DNA from: Deltaproteobacteria bacterium | GTDB taxonomy: Bacteria; Bdellovibrionota_C; UBA2361; SZUA-149; JADZAE01 | Reading direction: 5' to 3' | Assembly: GCA_020852715.1 (NCBI GenBank) | Contig: JADZAE010000064.1 | Span: 1-36,333 of the forward strand | Length of the DNA: 36,333 nt | Shown here: positions 23,773-32,391 of the stretch, piece after piece | How positions within the stretch are numbered: the stretch's first letter is position 1 | Layout of the letters: every line of letters starts with the position of its first letter | Notes under the pieces: generated by a model | What the model was told of the DNA's origin: nothing | Seen by the model: only the letters and a program-made list of their open reading frames with translations | Database searches by the model: none | Made by a program: the position numbers and the translations under genes

Positions 23773-26061
23773 CTAAGATTTGGACCCGATCTGTATTTGC
23801 AGCGGCACATCTGTTTTTAACAATGTTTCTCGTTGCGGGAATGGAATAGCGATAGTGTGTTTTCTAAACAGCTGATCAATTGCACACCGAACATCACTTT
23901 TGGCCATAGCGGTATTATTAGTAGTGCTCATTGTTAGCCAAAAATAGACAGAGAAAAGCAGAGCATTATCCCCAAAATCTGTCAGAGTGGCAAAAGGTTC
24001 GGGGTTATGCCGAACATGCGAACAAGATTTAGCTGCTTGCACCAATAAGCGCTTAACAATTTCAGGATCGCTTTCATAAGCAACCCCCACCTGCACTTCC
24101 ATCCGGACCGTCTCATCGCTCAGAGTCCAGTTAGTCACAGACTTCTCAAGAAAGACACTGTTGGGAACAACGAGATCGACATTGGTTCCGGTAAGAATCT
24201 TAGTGCTGCGTGCGCCAATTTGCTGAACACGTCCCATTTGTCCTTCGACTTCAACCAGATCCCCGACGCGAATAGGGCGCTCGATTAGTAGAATGATGCC
24301 ACTAATAAAATTGTTCATGATGTTTTGACTGCCAAAGCCGATACCGATAGCGACAGCACCACCGAGTAAAGTAAAAATTGTAAGCGGCACATGAACTAAT
24401 TCTAGCGCAAAGAGCGTAAAAAATACGACAAGAACATAGAAGGTTAATGATTGGACAGCGGCAGTTTCTCCGGTTTTAAGACCCAAGCGCGGCAAGATTT
24501 TTGTTGCCAGGTGGCGGCTAAAACGTCGAGCAAACCATACAGCGCAGCAGAGTAAGACGATGACGATAATTATTTTCTTAATGGTGATCGGTTTATCATC
24601 AACATTAAATAACTCATAGTGCCAGAAGGCCAAAAGTCCCTCATTGATCATAATGGTTAGATCAGACCAGGAAGTCGACTGTGCGATAACGGCAATATCT
24701 TCGCGGCAATATTCAGACAGACGCTTAAGGCCTTCCAGCTCGTCAATGTGATCGATATGGGAGCTAAAGCTTTTTTGTAAATAATTCTGCTGCTCTTTAA
24801 GCCAGCGTGCGAGCCCAAGCGTTTGATCAGATAGATTGTCTATTTTGGTATTTACTTTAGCTAGAGCGGCACGCAGCTGATTAAGCTTGCTATTTTGTGT
24901 ACGAAAACGCGCTTCCAGTTCAGGTTCGAGAATCAGAAGTGACTGATACCAAGAACGTATCTCTGCGAGTTTAAGTTCATGGCGATAGAATTTATAGCGT
25001 TTTTGCCAAAGTTCTTTTTGTGTTTGGTTAAGGTAAATGCGTTCGCTAAGAATATTGATGTCATTTTGCACGATTTCACGGCAGAGACGGTGAGATTCTG
25101 TCTCTTCAGCAACCACTTGTTCGCTAGCTTGCGCATTGGCCGCACGCTTTTGAATATCCTGGTAGTTCTTTTCGCAAGTTGCCAGCTTGGGTTTATTATA
25201 TACGATTTGCTTGCGTAATAATTTTTCTTTATCCTCCAGTTGATTTAACTGTTGGCTGAGATCATCTTCAGTAATTTTTACGCGTTTGCTCAAATAATTA
25301 AGGCGATAAGTAAGAATATCTTGTTTAAGTTGGGCTACTTCTTGTCCTAATTTGTTGTTCTCGTTTTCTATACCTTTAACTATTAACGTTTTTTTAGCGA
25401 TTTCGCTGTCTAGTTCCGCAAATTTATACTGCTCTTCATTATTCTGTCGATCAGTAATGTTTGCTGCTCTTTCTATGGCTTCGCGCAAACGGCGCCGATT
25501 TGCTTCTTTGTCGTCCAAGAGTTTGCTCTGTTCTGCCAGCGCGGAGCTGATACCTGAAGTTGCCCATCGTAGGCGTGCCATTTCTTCGCGCTCTGAGGAA
25601 AGGTCATGGCGAGTGCTTTCTAACACTGCAAAAGTAAGCTGTTCAGGAGGTAAACTAAAGGAGCGATTTAATGTCTGCTTTTCTTCTGTCAGGCGTATTT
25701 TGCCGGCCTGTAAATCGGATTTTTGCTTAAGCAAAGAGATCTGCTGCAGAGTAAGCAAGTCTAAAGTATTTATTGCATTTAATTCTTGGTGAGTATTCTC
25801 TTCGAGTTTTGGATCATTGGGAATAGTAGGGCTTAAGATCTGTGCTGTTAGAGAGTCGCGTGTTTTTTGTATATTCTGTCGATCGAGATTTAAGTCAGCT
25901 AGTTGCTCAACAATCGTTTTTTCTTTTTCTGCTGCTGCTCCCTCTGTCGATGAAGACGAGCTGGAACTAAGTGGCGGTTGGGCATAAACGAAATCCCAAA
26001 AAGAGCTATAAACAGCAACCGCAAATAGCAAAACTGACAAAAATAATATTTTTAATTTCAT
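23773..26061 (-). CDS. Large MscS-family mechanosensitive channel with periplasmic coiled coil
   Basis: This 762-residue protein begins with a signal sequence (MKLKILFLSVLLFAVAVYSS), then a Ser/Glu-rich stretch and a long region (about 50-460) rich in Leu, Gln, Glu and Lys heptads, expected to be periplasmic coiled coil. Three hydrophobic segments lie in about 495-590. The last contains the pore helix GGAVAIGIGFGSQNIMNNF and is followed by the MscS beta domain (ERPIRVGDLVEVEGQMGRV, VVPNSVFLEKSVTNW) and the C-terminal alpha/beta domain. It resembles MscK/MscM-type channels that release solutes under hypo-osmotic stress. It is the first gene of an operon with the MFS transporter. Confidence 0.93.
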   Translation of the reverse strand: MKLKILFLSVLLFAVAVYSSFWDFVYAQPPLSSSSSSSTEGAAAEKEKTIVEQLADLNLDRQNIQKTRDSLTAQILSPTIPNDPKLEENTHQELNAINTLDLLTLQQISLLKQKSDLQAGKIRLTEEKQTLNRSFSLPPEQLTFAVLESTRHDLSSEREEMARLRWATSGISSALAEQSKLLDDKEANRRRLREAIERAANITDRQNNEEQYKFAELDSEIAKKTLIVKGIENENNKLGQEVAQLKQDILTYRLNYLSKRVKITEDDLSQQLNQLEDKEKLLRKQIVYNKPKLATCEKNYQDIQKRAANAQASEQVVAEETESHRLCREIVQNDINILSERIYLNQTQKELWQKRYKFYRHELKLAEIRSWYQSLLILEPELEARFRTQNSKLNQLRAALAKVNTKIDNLSDQTLGLARWLKEQQNYLQKSFSSHIDHIDELEGLKRLSEYCREDIAVIAQSTSWSDLTIMINEGLLAFWHYELFNVDDKPITIKKIIIVIVLLCCAVWFARRFSRHLATKILPRLGLKTGETAAVQSLTFYVLVVFFTLFALELVHVPLTIFTLLGGAVAIGIGFGSQNIMNNFISGIILLIERPIRVGDLVEVEGQMGRVQQIGARSTKILTGTNVDLVVPNSVFLEKSVTNWTLSDETVRMEVQVGVAYESDPEIVKRLLVQAAKSCSHVRHNPEPFATLTDFGDNALLFSVYFWLTMSTTNNTAMAKSDVRCAIDQLFRKHTIAIPFPQRETLLKTDVPLQIQIGSKS

Positions 26062-26325
26062 AGCAAATCCTTAGCTAATTATTCGTAAGATATCGTATGT
26101 ATCGCTTTACAAAATAATGCCACTAAAATCGGCAGAAGCTTCATAGAGTGTAAAATAAACTATTCCCTAATCAGTTGTTTCTGATCAAGAAACGCCAATC
26201 TATCGTATTTAGTGAAGGTATTCTTGTCAACAATCTTGCGTAGCTACCAGCTTAGGGAGTAAGAAAGCAAAGCCGTCTCGAAGCGGCGAAGATATACTAA
26301 GAGAAAGGCATAAAGGAGATTTATA

Positions 26326-27129
26326 ATGGATTCTCAAAACGAAAATAGCAAAAATGCAAGTTGTTGTTCAACTTCTTCCGCCTGTTGTTCATTTGTCGGA
26401 ATAGATTGGGCGGGGATGCTTACTAACTCTATCGAGATTTTGAAGGATCCGAATGGGTTTTGGGAGAAGAAGAAAGATTGTTTGTTAAGCACCACAGATA
26501 TCTATAAAAAGTATTTGCTCGGTGCGGCATTGATTTCAGCTTTGGTGAATTTTATAAATAGCAGCATCATTGGCTCCTCCGCATTTGGAATGAAGGTGCG
26601 GAATCCATTTTTTGGTGGACTTGTTCATAGTATTGCTCTTTATGCCTTGAGTTTACTAGGTATCTACATCGGTGCTTGTGTTGTGGAGTGGTTAGCGCCA
26701 AAGTTTAATGCGCGCACCACTAGAGTACAAGCGTTAAATATCATTGCTTTTACGTTTCTGCCAGGGGCCTTGGCCAGCGTATTAACGATGCTACCATTTC
26801 TTTCTCTGGTCTCACTGGCTGTCGGTATCTATGGATTATACATTGCCTATCTTGGTTTTGGCATTGTTGGCGGAGTCAGCGAGGAGAAAAAACTTGTTTT
26901 TACAGCCTCGTCGTTTGTTGTTACCGCTATTGCTAATATGCTTATCCATATGGCCGTGTTCACTATCGTTCCTTCAGGATCAGGAGTAATGGTTGGAGAT
27001 GCTTCAAAGGTAAGTGTAGATATGGATAAGATGCCTAAACAAATTCAAAGTCTGGGAAAGGCGCTGGAGAATAGCGAGTTACCTGGTGCTATTGAAAAGT
27101 TTAGTAAAGAGTTGGAAAAGTCCAAGTAA
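26326..27129 (+). CDS. YIP1-family membrane protein with Cys-rich N-terminus
   Basis: This 267-residue protein shows ILKDPNGFWEKKK near residue 40, the usual start of bacterial Yip1 domains, followed by about five hydrophobic segments. These include YLLGAALISALVNFINSSII, IALYALSLLGIYIGACVVEW and FTFLPGALASVLTMLPFLSL. The first 25 residues hold five Cys in CC pairs (SCCSTSSACCSF), unusual for the family and possibly a metal site or lipid/disulfide anchor. The C-terminus is a charged helix (IEKFSKELEKSK). AAAGGAG lies 8 bases before the ATG. Bacterial Yip1 proteins have no agreed function. The 264 bases upstream hold only small hairpins. Confidence 0.8.
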   Translation: MDSQNENSKNASCCSTSSACCSFVGIDWAGMLTNSIEILKDPNGFWEKKKDCLLSTTDIYKKYLLGAALISALVNFINSSIIGSSAFGMKVRNPFFGGLVHSIALYALSLLGIYIGACVVEWLAPKFNARTTRVQALNIIAFTFLPGALASVLTMLPFLSLVSLAVGIYGLYIAYLGFGIVGGVSEEKKLVFTASSFVVTAIANMLIHMAVFTIVPSGSGVMVGDASKVSVDMDKMPKQIQSLGKALENSELPGAIEKFSKELEKSK

Positions 27130-27145
27130 AGGCCTTATCCTCTAA

Positions 27146-27174
27146 AAAGGGTGCGGTTGTTTAACTCACCCTTT
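27146..27174 (+). terminator. Rho-independent terminator after the YIP1 gene
   Basis: AAAGGGTG (27146-27153) pairs perfectly with CACCCTTT (27167-27174). An A-run on the left and TTTATTG on the right fit a terminator 17 bases behind the stop. Confidence 0.75.
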
Positions 27175-27216
27175 ATTGTCACTGTCCACTCTATATAGAT
27201 ATAGTGGTATGCTGGG

Positions 27217-27440
27217 CTGAGTCTTATATACAACTCCAAAGAATACATTACTTGAGAGGATGCCGCGGCCGCCTTGGCGCGTCAGCGTTGGCAATGCCAG
27301 CTGAGGTATGCGGCTAAGCCGCCAAACGCCGCGAGCCGCAGGCGCCGGTGAAGTTATCTTCCTCCGTGGCGGCACCGCCGAGAGTGTTGCAAAAATATAT
27401 CACCAAGGCACGATTTAACTGACTTGTGAATAAGGCTCAG
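27217..27440 (+). mobile_element. Tn5-end-like MITE, copy D (224 bp, internally deleted)
   Basis: The ends are CTGAGTCTTATATACAACT (27217-27235) and ACTTGTGAATAAGGCTCAG (27422-27440). The core CGTGGCGGCACCGCCGAGAG is present in the same orientation as copies A and B, but the GACCCA/TGGGTC hairpin is missing, which explains the shorter length. The flanks show no target duplication. The rest of the gap to 27615 has no gene; AAGGGA near 27601 is the ribosome site of the next gene. Confidence 0.85.
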
Positions 27441-27615
27441 TCCAGTTGTTCGCCCGATTCTTATAATAGACTATAATACCAGTAAGTTACGAAGGTGAAA
27501 GCCTGATCGAGTATGTCTAAAAATTCGCTCTCAAATTGATATTCCGTTTTAAGATTTGCCTAAATTCTGCCGACCTTAGTGGGGGAAGATCTCAATCAAT
27601 AAGGGATATTTGTTT

Positions 27616-28134
27616 ATGAAAAATTTATCAGTAAAGCCACGTAAGGTGCATATTCATGCCAGTCCGGTGACAATTCTGGGGCTACTTATTGGTGTCGTGA
27701 TGATCCTGAGCGGAATCGCTGCTCCGAATATCAGATTAATTGGAGCTGTAATGGAGGAGAATGGTCAAACCATGGCGATTATCGAAAATGTAAAAACGAA
27801 GGAACAGGATGTTTTTGACCTTGGTCAAAACGCATTTGGTACCGGGGAAATAATTGAGATTCAAGACAATATGGTGGTGTTTGAGGATGAGAATGGTCAG
27901 CTTGTGCCGGTTGAGCAAAATCAAATTATGGCTAAAGGCGACGAAGTCGGCAACGGGCAAACCGGAACAGAGATAAATCCGCCAAATGAAGTTTTTGGGT
28001 TCCCCGTTTTTCCGACCGTGGATGATGGAACAAACCAGCCATTTGATCCGCTACGGGAAATCCCGGAAAATATAGAAAACGAAGATAATGCCGGTATGGA
28101 CGTCATGGATGAGGAAAGCGCCGAGAGTGAGTAG
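27616..28134 (+). CDS. GspC-like (type II secretion homology-region) membrane protein
   Basis: This 172-residue protein has a basic N-terminus, one transmembrane helix (VTILGLLIGVVMILSGIAA) and then LIGAVMEENGQTMAIIENV, DVFDLGQNAFGTGEIIEIQ and MVVFEDENGQLVPVE. This is the beta-rich layout of the GspC/PilP homology region (LxGtv..., AiI.d, y.vGd.i, a.v..I, VvL...G). A Pro/Asn-rich acidic tail (NPPNEVFGFPVFP and on) replaces the PDZ domain of full GspC. No other secretion genes are nearby. I use ATG 27616; AAGGGA lies about 10 bases upstream. It is followed after 19 bases by the decayed sensor kinase, so the pair probably formed an operon. Confidence 0.65.
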   Translation: MKNLSVKPRKVHIHASPVTILGLLIGVVMILSGIAAPNIRLIGAVMEENGQTMAIIENVKTKEQDVFDLGQNAFGTGEIIEIQDNMVVFEDENGQLVPVEQNQIMAKGDEVGNGQTGTEINPPNEVFGFPVFPTVDDGTNQPFDPLREIPENIENEDNAGMDVMDEESAESE

Positions 28135-28153
28135 CTGGTGGAGTGATTGAAAC

Positions 28154-30123
28154 ATGGGCGATAATCAGGAAAACACACCAAGAGCACTAACGACAGAGGA
28201 TCTGCTCAAAAAACAGGCGCATGAGCTAAAGCGCCTAGCGTTGATCGCTGCGCGAACACATAATGTTATTGTCATTACTGACCTTAAAGGCCAGATTGAA
28301 TGGGTCAATGAAGGTTTTATTCGTCTTACCGGTTACAGCGAGTCGGAAGTAATTGGTAAACGTCCATCAGAGTTTCTTCATGGTGAGGATACGAGCCTGG
28401 AAGTTCGCCGTGAAATGTCACAAGCGCTTAAAAGAAAAGAAGCATTTGATGCAGAAATCGTCAATTATTCAAAGACGGGTTGGCGTTATTGGATAAAACT
28501 AGAAGCTTAGCCCATGACCGACGAGTTTGGCAATATCACCCATTATATGGGTTTGCGGCACGACATAACCGAGATCTAAGAGGCGCAAGAACGCTTAAAA
28601 ATACGCAATGACGAGCTTACTAAATCAGAAATGCGACTAGCTTCCCAGGCTACCGCTCTAGCCGAAGCTCGCGATCTTGCTCAGGCAGCAACCAGAGCTA
28701 AAAGCGAATTCTTGACTAACATGAGTCATGAAATACGCAGCCCCTTAACAACAATTCTCGGTTATATAGAGACCATGCTTGATCAAGGATTGCCGGCGAT
28801 GGAGCTGGTAAAAGCATTAAGCGTTATACAGCAGAGCGGACGTCGTCTACTGCGTTTAATCAATGATTTAATGGGTTTCTCTAAGATTGAAGCCGGTCGC
28901 ATGGATATTGAAAAATACCTTGTTTTCTTGGCGATATCATGACCGACGTCGAAGGTGTTGTTCGCCTCAGAGCCTAGGAAAAGGCGATTGAGGTTAAAAT
29001 CAACTACCATAAGCCGCAACCGCGTGTCATTTATGCAGACCCTCTGCGGCTAAAGCAAATACTCATTAATCTTGCCAGTAACGCGGTAAATTTTACTGAA
29101 AAAGAAGAAGTCGTTATCGACGTATTTTATCAACAAGAGGTCAATTAATTAAAATTTATTGTTACCGATAGCGGTAAAGGAATTAGCCGAGAGCAAGCGA
29201 ACAAATTATTTAACTCGTTTTCTCAAGGAGATGCTTCAACTAGTCGTCGCCATGGTGGAACGGGCTTAGGGCTCAAAATATCACGAGAACTTGCTCGACT
29301 CATGGGTGGAGATGTCGTGCTTTTAGAGAAAAGCACGATCGGTAGTAAATTTGGCCTATCACTTGATGCTAAGGAAGTAGAGGCGATAGAGAAAAGCAAT
29401 AAGATGCATGAGCAAGCAACTGCTCATGACAGGGCAGAACTTCAAGGCCATGTGCTTGTTGTTGACGACAGCGTCTCTAATCATGATTTTATTAAGTTAT
29501 TGCTCAAACGGACTAAATTAACAGTTGATTATGCCGAAAATGGCTAGCAGGCCGCGGATATGGTTTTAGCCGGTCGCTATCAGCTGATATTTATGGATAT
29601 GCAAATGCCCATAATGGATGGGTACGAGGCGACAAGAGTGCTAGGAGAGTGTGGTTATAAAACGCTGATTATTGCCCGTAGTGCCAGTGCGATGAAACAA
29701 CATGTACAAGAGAGTTTATCCGCCGGGTGCACTGAGCATTTAGCCAAGCCTTTTGAAAGGCATCATTTTTATAAAATTATCGATAAATATTTGAATAAAG
29801 TTGAAAATCCGCAGGAAAGTAAAATGATGGAACAAGATAGAGAAATTGAGGAAAGCGAAGAGTATCAGGCAATTGTGAATAGATTTGTCAGCGAGCTCAA
29901 CGAAAAGCTTATAAACTTAGAAAGTGCCTTGACTAACCAAGCATGGGAGTTGCTGTGCTCCATTAGTCACAATTTATACAGCGCCGGATTGTATAGATTT
30001 GAAGAATTCGGACAGCTTAATCAGGCCTTACAGAGAGCCGCCGAGGAGCGAAACCAGCCGCAAGCCGAAGCCTACGTGAAAAGCGTTTTGCAGCCGGGAG
30101 CAGCACTTAAGCAAGCCCACTAA
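28154..30123 (+). pseudogene. PAS-hybrid sensor histidine kinase with five in-frame stops and a frameshift
   Basis: Reading through the stops gives a full hybrid kinase. It has a PAS/PAC domain (VIVITDLKGQIEWVNEGFIR ... GLRHDITEI), HisKA with the phospho-His in MSHEIRSPLTTILGY, and HATPase_c (LINLASNAV, VTDSGKGIS, GGTGLGLKISRELA). A receiver follows (LVVDDS, Asp in IFMDMQMPIMDG, HLAKPF), then an Hpt-like tail (SISHNLYSAGLYRFEE) whose usual HxLKG is altered. Stops: TAG 28508, TAA 28577, TAG 28975, TAA 29146, TAG 29545. One base is lost near 28915. The amino-acid pattern is otherwise well kept, so decay is recent. It overlaps the prfC stop tail-to-tail. Confidence 0.92.
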
Positions 30124-31715
30124 TATTGGAAATCTAAAAGCTGAAAGCCGGGATTTTGCTCAAGCACATATTTCCTTTCCCATTCCTGCGTGTAAAGCAA
30201 GATTACGCGACCGCTGGCATCTTGAGCGAGCATCGAACTGGATGTCGGTTTGAAATTCTGTGCATCGCCGACCAGCCAAGCACCATAGCGATAGGGCAAT
30301 ACTTCTAATTTTGTGCGCACACGATATTCTGACTCTAAGCGAAACTGCAACACATCGAATTGCAATTTGCCTACAGCTGCCACTAAGTTTTCATTAGAAC
30401 CCGAGCGCAGGGAATTTAGCACCAGCACTGTGCCTTCATCACTGAGCTGCTGTAGACCTTTGTCAAATGATTTGCGGTTAAGCACATCCAGCGGCCGAAT
30501 ACCGGCTACGATTTCCGGTGGAAATTTAGGTATGGATTTGTAGTTAAAACCGCCGCCCATCGAGACAGTATCGCCAATGGCAAAAAACCCAGGATTAATA
30601 ACTCCGACGATGTCACCGGCATAAGCAAGATCCACTGTATTGCGATCTCCCCCAAACATGGCATGAGAGCGGGATAATCTTACCTCTTTGCCGCTGCGGT
30701 GATGTTTGACAGTTAAATCACGCTCAAACAGCCCTGAGCAAATACGCATAAAGGCCATACTGTCTCTATGCTTGGGGTCCATATTTGCCTGGATTTTAAA
30801 GACATAGGCACTAAAGGGATCAGCGATGGCATCTATCTGCACTTCTTCATTACTAGAATCATAAGCGACTTTATTTCCCGGCGCTGGGGCGAGACGGCAG
30901 AAATTATCGAAAAATGTTTCTACGCCAAAGTTCGTCAGTGCCGAACCAAAAAATACCGGGGTTACTTCACCGGCAAGAAAACTTTCCAGCGAAAAAGGAT
31001 TGCCTGCATGATCCAATAATTCCAGCTCATATAGCAGCTGCTCACGGATACGCTCGGGGATGCGATTGTGCTGGAGTAATTCGGCTAATGGTACATTTTC
31101 AACCAACGCCTTTTGCGAACCGCCGACACCGGCTTTTTCGAATAGCAAAACTTGTTGTGTCTGGCGATCAACAACACCGATAAAATCTTTTCCCGATCCT
31201 ACCGGCCAGTTTAGTGGAGAAGTCTTAATGCCCAACACATCTTCAAGTTCGGCTAACAAATCAAAAAAATCTTGGCTCGGCAAATCCAGCTTATTAATAA
31301 AAGTCATAATAGGGATACCGCGCAAGCGACAGATGGAAAACAATTTTCGTGTTTGTGCTTCCACGCCCTTGGCGGCATCAATGACCATCACCGCGCTGTC
31401 CGCTGCGGTCAGTGTGCGATATGTATCTTCAGAAAAGTCTTGGTGTCCGGGCGTGTCGAGAACATTAATGACGCAGTCATGATAATTAAACTGCATGGCG
31501 GAAGCAGTAATCGAAATGCCGCGCTCTTGCTCTATTTGCATCCAATCAGAGCTAACCGTTTTGGCCGCCTTGCGTCCGCGAACCATACCGGCTGTACGAA
31601 TCATGTTAGCGTAAAGAAGAAGCTTTTCGGTGAGCGTAGTTTTTCCTGCATCGGGGTGACTGATAATGGCAAAAGTGCGGCGTCTGGCTATTTCTGTTGT
31701 TAACTGCGTGTCCAC
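30120..31715 (-). CDS. prfC: Peptide chain release factor 3
   Basis: This 531-residue translational GTPase recycles release factors 1 and 2 after termination. G motifs are SHPDAGKTTLTEKLLL (P-loop), ERGISIT (switch I), DTPGHQDFSEDTYRTL (switch II), INKLD (base recognition) and the G5 region GSALTNFGV. Domains 2 and 3 follow with HRDSMAFMRICSGLFERD and AAVGKLQFDVLQFRLESEY, typical of RF3 rather than EF-G. The start is GTG at 31715 (MDTQLTTEIARRRTFAIISH). Length is normal. Its TAG overlaps the TAA of the convergent kinase remnant by two bases. Confidence 0.97.
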   Translation of the reverse strand: MDTQLTTEIARRRTFAIISHPDAGKTTLTEKLLLYANMIRTAGMVRGRKAAKTVSSDWMQIEQERGISITASAMQFNYHDCVINVLDTPGHQDFSEDTYRTLTAADSAVMVIDAAKGVEAQTRKLFSICRLRGIPIMTFINKLDLPSQDFFDLLAELEDVLGIKTSPLNWPVGSGKDFIGVVDRQTQQVLLFEKAGVGGSQKALVENVPLAELLQHNRIPERIREQLLYELELLDHAGNPFSLESFLAGEVTPVFFGSALTNFGVETFFDNFCRLAPAPGNKVAYDSSNEEVQIDAIADPFSAYVFKIQANMDPKHRDSMAFMRICSGLFERDLTVKHHRSGKEVRLSRSHAMFGGDRNTVDLAYAGDIVGVINPGFFAIGDTVSMGGGFNYKSIPKFPPEIVAGIRPLDVLNRKSFDKGLQQLSDEGTVLVLNSLRSGSNENLVAAVGKLQFDVLQFRLESEYRVRTKLEVLPYRYGAWLVGDAQNFKPTSSSMLAQDASGRVILLYTQEWERKYVLEQNPGFQLLDFQY

Positions 31716-31896
31716 ATTATTTCCGGTGTCTCTAAGTTACTATAATCTTTAACCCATAAAGGGGCGAGGCCTTCTAGCATAATAGGCGCTTCGCTGTATA
31801 TAGCCACAGATGTTTAAGACTTAGTATTTATCTCTGTAGCGGAATGTGGCATAAACGGTTGTCTAAAATAGTAGTTAAATTAGCCGGAGAATAGTG

Positions 31897-32331
31897 ATGC
31901 AAACAGCTTGTGCTACGCAGAATCCTCTTATCGAACCGGATTGTGTTCGGTGCTTACAAAAGAAGCTCAGAGCAATTGGCGCTGTGACCTTTTTTCAAGA
32001 TGGCGGAGATCGTTGGCGTCTAGGTTGTTTTCAAGGAGATACTCCTTCCTCGGAGACTGAGGTAATTATTTATGCTCTGATGCATGCTAAGATTCCGGAA
32101 ATTGTTTGGAATAAGGGCAGCGGCTTTTATGTAAACAATGTTGATATGCTTAAGCGCATATTTCCCCCCATCAGAGAACTATTTCAAGATCATGTAATGA
32201 TTTGCGCACCGGTGCAGTATAAACATTTAACGGGTGTGCGTATCGCTTGGCGTGATAAAGCCGATGAATTTACCTTAGAAGAGCTGAATATTATTGAGTG
32301 TCAAGGCAATTGTCCCACCGGTTGCATTTAA
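31897..32331 (+). CDS. Hypothetical protein, possibly GAF-like, with Cys-rich end
   Basis: This 144-residue soluble protein has mixed alpha/beta character. The second half (DHVMICAPVQYKHLTGVRIA, then FTLEELNIIE) resembles the last strands and final helix of GAF sensory domains, where F(T/S)..EL...I precedes the domain end. Six Cys occur; three cluster at the C-terminus (CQGNCPTGC) and two at the N-terminus (DCVRC), which could bind a metal or cluster. This is inference. GGAG lies about 8 bases before ATG 31897; a GTG at 31894 is directly adjacent. No family recognised with confidence. Confidence 0.6.
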   Translation: MQTACATQNPLIEPDCVRCLQKKLRAIGAVTFFQDGGDRWRLGCFQGDTPSSETEVIIYALMHAKIPEIVWNKGSGFYVNNVDMLKRIFPPIRELFQDHVMICAPVQYKHLTGVRIAWRDKADEFTLEELNIIECQGNCPTGCI

Positions 32332-32391
32332 GTGTAAGCGATCACTCATTTATCCAACTATGTCGTCAGACGACTTCCACTTTCCTTGTAA

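Noticed and set aside
28154..30123. Reassignment of TAG/TAA to glutamine in this genome
   Set aside because: Many intact genes here end normally in TAG or TAA (ispH, purL-like, prfC, ArnT-like and others), and the affected genes also have frameshifts, so decay is the simpler reading.
31807..31825. Possible MITE end (TGTTTAAGACTTAG)
   Set aside because: Only the outer half matches the terminal repeat, and no core sequence or second end is nearby.
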